Part shown: positions 59,801 to 64,000 of the stretch, piece by piece
How the letters are laid out: the number at the start of each line of letters is the position of its first letter
How positions within the stretch are numbered: the first letter of the stretch is position 1
Position numbers and translations under genes: made by a program
Notes under the pieces: generated by a model
What the model was told of the DNA's origin: nothing
Seen by the model: only the letters and a program-made list of their open reading frames with translations
Database searches by the model: none
Source: Haliotis asinina
Lineage: Eukaryota; Mollusca; Gastropoda; Lepetellida; Haliotidae
Assembly (NCBI RefSeq): GCF_037392515.1
Contig: NC_090281.1
Location: 45,794,645 to 45,858,644, forward strand
DNA length: 64,000 bases
Direction of reading: 5' to 3'

Positions 59801-62800
59801 CGCTCGCTATCAGATAGTTGCTCAGTAATTCCACAGACTCTTGCGTATGGAGTGAGTGAGTGAGTTTAGTTTTACGCTGCACTCAGCAATATTACACCTG
59901 CATGGCGGCGGTCTGTAAATAATCGAGTCTGGACCAGACAATCCAGTGATCAACAGCATGAGCATCGAACTGCGCAACTGGGATCCAATGACATATGCCA
60001 ACCAAGTCAGCAAGCCTGACCACCCGATCCCGTTAGTCGCCTCTTACGACAAGCATAGTCCTTGCGTATGAAACTGGAAATTGAAAAGTTATTACTGTGA
60101 CAGCAGTTATAGTACAACGTATAGAACATCAACTCCAGGACGCTGTTGTCGATAACATGCCGAAATGATCCTTCTGGGCTTACAGGCAAGTAGTACTGAG
60201 ATCTGTATGAATGGATCAATGAAAAACAGCTTGCGAGATGGGGAGGAACGTACAATCGAGTGATTGATCTTATGAGCAACGATCAACGCTGATATGCAAG
60301 TACACACTTGGTGGTGTGTGGTCTTGTGCATACAACACAGGTCACAACGTGAAGTTAAGCAATGATGGTCAAGGAGAGTCCTCGGATGGGTGACAGTGTT
60401 GGACATCTCGACCTCTGAGCGTTTATGCTGTCCCACGACGAAGCACACATGTGATCTTGCCGTAGGCAAGTGCGTTTGTTGCAAATTGCCTCAATTCACA
60501 CGGCGGAGAATGGGCACCATTTGGGAAAAGTCATATGCATCAACTTTCCACTTGAAGGGTATCCCTGTTTCCTTGGCGGAACTGAAGGTAAGCGCCTACC
60601 TGAAGGGTAGCCCTGTTTCCTTGGTGGAACTGAAGGTAAGCACCTACCTAAAGGGTATCCCTGTTTCCTTGATGGCAGTGGCAACATCTAGTATTGTATC
60701 CTGGTAGTTTTTCTGAGGTTCGGTATTATAGTAGTAGTACGCCCCTGTAAATACAGGATCTCACATAGACCGTTTCTTTGACTGGTTTGAAAGTTCAGTT
60801 TTAACACAGTATATAATGCGCTTGTGTTCAGTTAATAGTTAAATGCCATGTGTATTTGTATTACGTCATGAACAGGCTGTGATGAATTTATTACGGAGAA
60901 ACTTGAGCATCAACCAATGCAGTGCGTGGATTGACTAGAGATCTCAGTGTGGCTTTCCTACCGTTATCTGTCCAGTACCCCAGATAGTTGATGGTGAAGT
61001 CGGACTTGACAAAACTGTTGTCTCTTTCATACATCTTCTGTAAAATCTGACCCCAGCTAACGAATCCCTAATGCAGAGATATGAACTTTATATAATTAAC
61101 ATGAAATCATTGTGTACATACATATATCAAATTATATTTGAATTTAGATTGTTTTTAAATGAAACAAAATATATCTTCCAGTAAAGCGTTTATATATCAT
61201 TTTAATTCATATTTATAGGATCTGTCATCGTTAGTAATGAAAATAACCCCGTAAACCAGCTTATCAAACTAATTGCTTCAATCACCAGGTAGCTTAACTG
61301 CATTTCGATTCAGTGGCAGGATCTAGCAAGCGATAAGCATCGTTATATTCAATCCATATAACTGTGTTACGAGGTCGATATCTTATTATATAATCAACTA
61401 GTCATCGGTAAAATACATGCGATGAAACAATTTCCATCAGTCGTCTAGATTCAGTTAGTGACGATTCAGTGAAATGGTCAGCGTGTCATGGCCGGATGCT
61501 CTGTTGTTACTTGAGGATACAGTTAAGTCGCATATGTTTTTCATGTGACAAACATTTATGACAGATACAGAGTGCTCTAAGACTGGAAGATCACGACTCG
61601 CCACAATACGTTAACGTGTAGATATACTCATGAAAATGAATAATAGAAAACATGAAAGTACAAGTGTCCCTGTCCCTGCATTCCCAGGATTCCACCCACA
61701 GTGCAAGAAAAAGCAAGACAAGAAACTCGGAAAAGAGTACAGGAACACTTGTGTATATTTAATACGCTGACTCTCACTCGGAATACATAAGATTAAGGAA
61801 ATTTACGGGTGAAGAGAATATGTTCCTGTGACAATATTTTGCGACCACATTTTGCGAATGCGGTAGTATGTGCCGTGAACTTTGGACAGTATAAAACGCA
61901 ACAAGCATCGCTACATTCAACTTTCTTCTTTGTTTATTATATCTTGCACAAAACTTCACCTCCCACGCTAGATGCAAGACGCAGGTGTCTCCACCACGTA
62001 TATCAAGGTTCAACGTAATTGTTCGTTCTTCTATGTCCTGATAACATATCTGTGACTGAAGCCTGTACTCAACATTTGCCCCATTGATCGACAATGTATT
62101 TATATTCTTCAGCATATTTGTCGTTAACCTATACCCAATAGTATTGAAAGTATACTACTCCAGTTTTGATGGGGATAATGACCCATTAATTTCTTAAGCG
62201 TATATTATATTGTATCACTTATAACCACTCCAAAATGGAGTTTTCCAAAGACGAACAAAACATCGTTTCTTTCATGATTCGCAAACTCATGGCGCCGATC
62301 AATACGATCCCCAAAGTCGATCATCCGATCCCCGGGGTCGACCCTCCGATCCCCATTGGGGACAGCCTGTATTATGACTGTATAACTGTTGGGGACCCCT
62401 TTAAATCCGGATTTCTATTTCTATATTGTTCTGTGTGTACTCTCCGTCACCTTATCCTTTGAAATACCTCAAGTTAATCAATAATCATGGGTATTTTCAA
62501 CAAATTAATTATTTTAAGACCTTGACACCAGTTCATAACTCACCTTGTTGATACCTTGGTTACTGTAGTACAGAATGGTGCTGGTTTCAAAACCCGGCAC
62601 AATATCAGAGACTCCGCCCATGATTCCCCAGTAGAGGTTGTTTCCGGTGCTGGAAGTTTGGTACCACAGATTGGCAGCCATGAAGGTACTGGCGGGGGAC
62701 AGGATGAGAGTGTTGGCGGTCTTTACCCGGTCAAATATAGAGAGGGGTCCACTTCTGATGCCGGACGTAATCTTCATTTCCGGGCCAAATCTGAAAAAAA

Positions 62801-63927
62801 TGCACATAATTCGGAAATAGTAACCATATTAACACAGGTGAACAAAATGTTTTCTCCTCTATACTGAATGAAGTTTATATTCAAGCAAAAAGTCTAAATG
62901 TAATTACATAATCGTCAAGAATGTTTTAGTTAGTTCGTGTAATTTAGTGTTCTCGCAATAGATAACCATGAACATGCGGTCACATAAAATATGTTCTCTC
63001 TTGAATTAAGTACCTTATATACAAACAATCGTCATAAGACCCGTGAAGGTCTGGATAAGAATAAGGCTTCAGCAACCCATGCTTGCCATAAAAGGCGACT
63101 ATGCTTGTCATAAAAGGCGACTAACAGGATCGGGTGGTTAGGCTTGCTGACACATGTCATCAGTTCCCAGTGGCGCAGATCGAAGCTCATGCTGTTGATC
63201 ACTGGATTGTCTGGTCCAGACTCGATTATTTATAGACCGCCGCCATATAGCAGGAATATTGCTGAGTGTGGCGTAAGTCTAAACTCACTCACTCACTTAC
63301 TCACATATCAGACATACATTTTCAGCATCGAATCCTGGCACATCTATGAGAGATAATATCAAATACTATTGATTTAAAACCATAGACCATCACGTATTTG
63401 TTACAGACTTTTGTTTGAAAAAGCTGACATTGGATAACTTCAACATAAAATATATGAACATTAAATTAACTGAACCGTAAGGACGTTTATGACGACTCAG
63501 TGAATGTGTTTGGTTTACGTCGCACTCAGCAATGTTACACCTAAATGGCAACGGTCTGTAGACAATCGAGTCTTGGCCAGATAATCCAGTGATCACCAGC
63601 ATGAGCATCGAACTGCGCAATTGGGAACTGATGACATGTGTCAACCAAGTCAGCGAGCCTGACCACCCGATCCCGTTAGTCGCCTCTTACGACAAGTCGC
63701 CATTTATGGCAAGCATGTGTTGCTGAAGGCCTATTCTACCCCGGGACCTCCTATATGTGAAACGACACGTACTGTCCGAAGGCTTTGCTGCTGTCGCCGT
63801 ACATGTCGCCCCCGTAGGACATGTAGCCAAGGGGAACAGTCGTCTCCTCCACAACAAACCCAGGAAAACCGGCTATAATTTCATCAACAGATGGCGCCTG
63901 AGTGGCATTGGTTTGGGTTAGGTAAGT
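51348..63927 (-). CDS. TIM-barrel glycoside-hydrolase-like protein, 15 exons (5' partial)
   Basis: Exons (minus): 63927-63767, 62790-62544, 61067-60962, 60744-60648, 59703-59608, 59407-59357, 59067-58983, 57861-57802, 57582-57406, 57069-56928, 56463-56355, 55893-55821, 55473-55327, 52954-52815 and 51576-51348. They sum to 1,920 nt (639 residues plus stop) and every junction keeps phase with GT-AG. Upstream exons lie beyond the window. Landmarks by visible residue: GYMSYGGDMYGDS (34-46), SPASTFMAANLWYQ in exon 2, NYLGYWTDNGAYYYY (163-177), YLQFDSWWYYKG (205-216), LPISAHNRYW (244-253), LLTYEQDWL (296-304), KPSRPATAID (exon 12), ELDKWVPMSPQR (exon 15). The pattern of strand-end Asp/Trp motifs resembles glycosidase TIM barrels of the GH31/GH36 kind. 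D170, D209 and E300/D302 are candidate catalytic acids (inference). I cannot name its family or substrate. The C-terminal ~120 residues look like a beta-sandwich. Confidence 0.85.
51780..51905 (+). repeat. SINE-T copy
   Basis: 'agtgttcgctcgtcacggtt', B-box-like 'gggtttgattcccg' and 'ggtacaatgtgtgagtcttt'. It lies in the last intron of the hydrolase-like gene. Confidence 0.8.
52425..52575 (-). repeat. SINE-T copy
   Basis: 'tagttttacgccgcaatatt', B-box-like 'gaatcgaatccgggttg' and 'gagcgaacgcttcaaccact'. Confidence 0.85.
53145..53235 (+). repeat. tRNA-like sequence, probably SINE head
   Basis: 'cggtggctgagtggg' (A-box-like) and 'aggtggtttcgcacccc' (degenerate B-box). The spacing and arms do not form a proper tRNA. 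Confidence 0.4.
53439..54250 (+). pseudogene. LINE ORF2 C-terminal relic
   Basis: The 142-codon frame (53439-53867) includes ILGGCGRYAHVSTHRRVIKF, WLKVLRMESDRLPHQCY and IHEIYSQIWHGSLCTSTTL. Further on (~53975-54075) comes VLKDEYHVLFVCERYAYLRK. These match the C-terminal end of mollusc LINE ORF2 proteins, the same region type as at 46.3 kb. The reverse transcriptase is missing. It lies in an intron of the hydrolase-like gene on the opposite strand. Confidence 0.75.
54655..54875 (-). repeat. SINE-A copy, diverged
   Basis: 'tgtaaataattaagtctaga', 'ccagacagtcctttgatcaa' and 'gttagtcgcctcttacgaca'. Confidence 0.75.
56763..56827. repeat. (CA)n microsatellite
   Basis: About 32 CA dinucleotides. 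The flanking 56640-56760 is an imperfect 'acacag' tract. Confidence 0.97.
57085..57225 (-). repeat. SINE-A fragment, diverged
   Basis: 'gcgatacgatgacatgtatc', 'agcgagtctgacaacgcgat' and 'agcatgggttgctgatggcc'. It lies next to exon 10 of the hydrolase-like gene. Confidence 0.6.
58030..58070. repeat. (ATC)n-rich tract
   Basis: 'atcatcatgatcatcatcat' and neighbours. Intronic. Confidence 0.9.
58635..58765 (+). repeat. SINE-T copy
   Basis: 'agggtagccaagtgattaaa' (A box), 'gaccagggttgaaatggg' (decayed B box) and 'cgatttccggtgtccc'. Confidence 0.75.
59130..59295 (-). repeat. SINE-A copy, diverged
   Basis: 'gatgccacactcaacaatat', 'cagaaacttcagtgactgac' and 'cgatcccgttattcgcctct'. Confidence 0.7.
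59845..60062 (-). repeat. SINE-A copy, well conserved
   Basis: 'gtgagtttagttttacgctg', 'ggtctgtaaataatcgagtc', 'ccagtgatcaacagcatgag' and 'cccgttagtcgcctcttacg'. Preceded by degenerate gagt repeats at 59720-59800. Confidence 0.95.
60552..60681 (-). repeat. 48-bp tandem repeat covering exon 4 splice donor
   Basis: Three copies of a 48-bp unit start near 60552, 60601 and 60649 (+ coordinates). The outermost overlaps the 3' end and donor of visible exon 4 of the hydrolase-like gene (60744-60648). Two further donor-like 'caggtagg' or 'caagtgg' sites follow in the intron. Confidence 0.9.
61070..62540. other. Intron 2 of hydrolase-like gene
   Basis: Exon 2 (ending GINK) joins exon 3 (starting GFVSW) in phase 0. 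A 113-codon minus frame at 61774-62115 and a small plus frame at 62235-62462 lie between them. Neither is needed for a continuous product and neither is recognised. Confidence 0.55.
63035..63300 (+). repeat. SINE-A copy, full length
   Basis: 'agacccgtgaaggtctggat', 'gcgactaacaggatcgggtg', 'gactcgattatttatagacc' and 'gagtgtggcgtaagtctaaa' with an (actc)n end. Confidence 0.95.
63490..63750 (-). repeat. SINE-A copy, full length, beside splice donor
   Basis: Ends with 'ctattctaccccgggacctc' at 63731-63750. It runs to within about 17 bp of the donor of the first visible exon of the hydrolase-like gene. Confidence 0.95.
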
Positions 63928-64000
63928 CTGTGGAAAAAACACAAATTTATAGTTAATATGTCCATTATGGCAGATTCTGTGAATGCATTTCAAAGTGAAA

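Noticed and set aside
61774..62115. 113-codon minus ORF as an extra hydrolase exon
   Set aside because: The flanking exons join in phase (GINK to GFVSW) and give a continuous product without it; no flanking splice pair of matching phase was found.

Overview
The window is animal nuclear DNA. It has intron-split genes with GT-AG junctions, LINE, Tc1, Harbinger and Tigger relics, and many short dispersed repeats ending in (ACTC)n. The dominant repeat (a 3' end like 'gctgagtgtggcgtaaaact' followed by 'cactcactcac') is one I associate with abalone (Haliotis) DNA. A vetigastropod mollusc is therefore my best guess; this is recognition from memory, not a search.

Layout. 1-2.44 kb (+) holds the 3' end of a STAND-type/ankyrin-repeat gene that starts outside the window. 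3.5-4.7 kb (-) is a decayed PIF/Harbinger transposase. 8.0-14.3 kb (-) is a complete nine-coding-exon gene for a 292-residue PhyH-family Fe(II)/2-oxoglutarate dioxygenase. I assembled it exon by exon, and every junction is GT-AG with matching phase. A 21-copy, 41-bp minisatellite lies about 155 bp upstream of its start codon. 17.7-20.2 kb is one arm of an inverted segmental duplication whose other arm is 35.5-43.9 kb. Inside the second arm a ~2.03-kb unit is tandemly triplicated, and one copy carries a Tigger-like insertion whose empty site survives in the next copy. Between the arms lie a Tigger relic, a Tc1 relic and an ~8.9-kb minisatellite array with a 51/53-bp unit. A second array of the same family lies at 47.3-50.4 kb. 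44.7-46.6 kb holds LINE relics. 51.3-63.9 kb (-) holds 15 exons (639 visible residues plus stop) of a probable secreted or lumenal TIM-barrel glycoside-hydrolase-like protein whose 5' end lies beyond the window.

The three host genes show no functional link to each other. The notable content is structural: nested minisatellite duplications, two distant array segments nearly identical over ~0.7 kb, a dated transposon insertion, repeated exon-like modules, and a tandemly copied splice donor. In this annotation 'SINE-A' means the ~260-bp family running from 'gacccgtgaaggtcccgggg' to 'gtgtggcgtaaaact', and 'SINE-T' means the family with a tRNA-like head. Both names are local to this annotation.
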